From assembly GCA_022828595.1 (NCBI GenBank), contig JAKGHH010000003.1, positions 19,964,934-20,028,933 of the forward strand: a DNA stretch of 64,000 nucleotides, given 5' to 3'. This DNA comes from Nelumbo lutea (lineage: Eukaryota; Streptophyta; Magnoliopsida; Proteales; Nelumbonaceae). The translations under genes and the position numbers were made by a program. Below, one piece after another: positions 63,991-64,000 of the stretch; the first letter of the stretch is position 1, and every line of letters starts with the position of its first letter. The notes beneath the pieces were generated by a model. The model was not told the DNA's origin, did not search any database, and worked only from the letters and a program-made list of their open reading frames with translations.

Positions 63991-64000
63991 ATCAAGGGTT

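Overview
This is nuclear DNA from a flowering plant. Every gene that can be read is a spliced plant gene with GT-AG introns, or, for the dirigent gene, an intronless plant-specific one. The spaces between and inside genes are packed with plant-type transposons: L1-like LINEs whose ORF2 ends in an RNase H domain, a chromodomain Ty3/gypsy element, Ty1/copia remains, and hAT and PIF/Harbinger-type MITEs. The very long, transposon-stuffed introns suit a lineage that tolerates intron growth (magnoliids and some early eudicots do), but I cannot name a species.

Layout. (1) 67-5884, minus: the 5' two thirds or so of a plant HRQ1-type RecQ-like helicase gene, running off the left edge. (2) 5885-6340: a short head-to-head intergenic region with two telo-box motifs. 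(3) 6341-11142, plus: complete 7-exon gene for cytosolic ribosomal protein eL8 (L7a), 258 aa, with MITEs in its introns. (4) 11143-16243: MITEs, a dead LINE tail, and a tRNA-Val(UAC)-like gene. (5) 16244-37804, plus: complete 9-exon gene for GEK1/DTD2, a D-aminoacyl-tRNA deacylase of 316 aa, stretched over 21.6 kb. Intron 4 alone is 15.1 kb and holds several LINE copies in both orientations, a MITE nested in a MITE nested in a LINE nested in a LINE, and a 5.1-kb gypsy element nested in another LINE. (6) 40651-41208, plus: intronless dirigent protein gene. (7) 42052-53789, minus: complete 5-exon gene for MPB2C, a plant microtubule-associated coiled-coil protein (361 aa). Its introns carry a copia remnant split by a 1.96-kb solo-LTR-like insertion, two LINE fragments and a triplicated unique sequence. 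(8) 53790-64000: no recognisable conserved gene, only MITEs, foldback elements and AT-rich sequence.

All exon junctions given for the helicase, eL8, GEK1 and MPB2C models are phase-consistent and were placed by reading splice sites by eye. The genes do not form a pathway; eL8 and DTD2 both serve translation, and the HRQ1-MPB2C pairing resembles an adjacent pair I recall from Arabidopsis chromosome 5. No new biochemical system was found. The most informative content is the insertion history: for three nested insertions (gypsy, hAT MITE, solo LTR), removing the insertion plus one target-site copy in silico rejoins the host element's reading frame.
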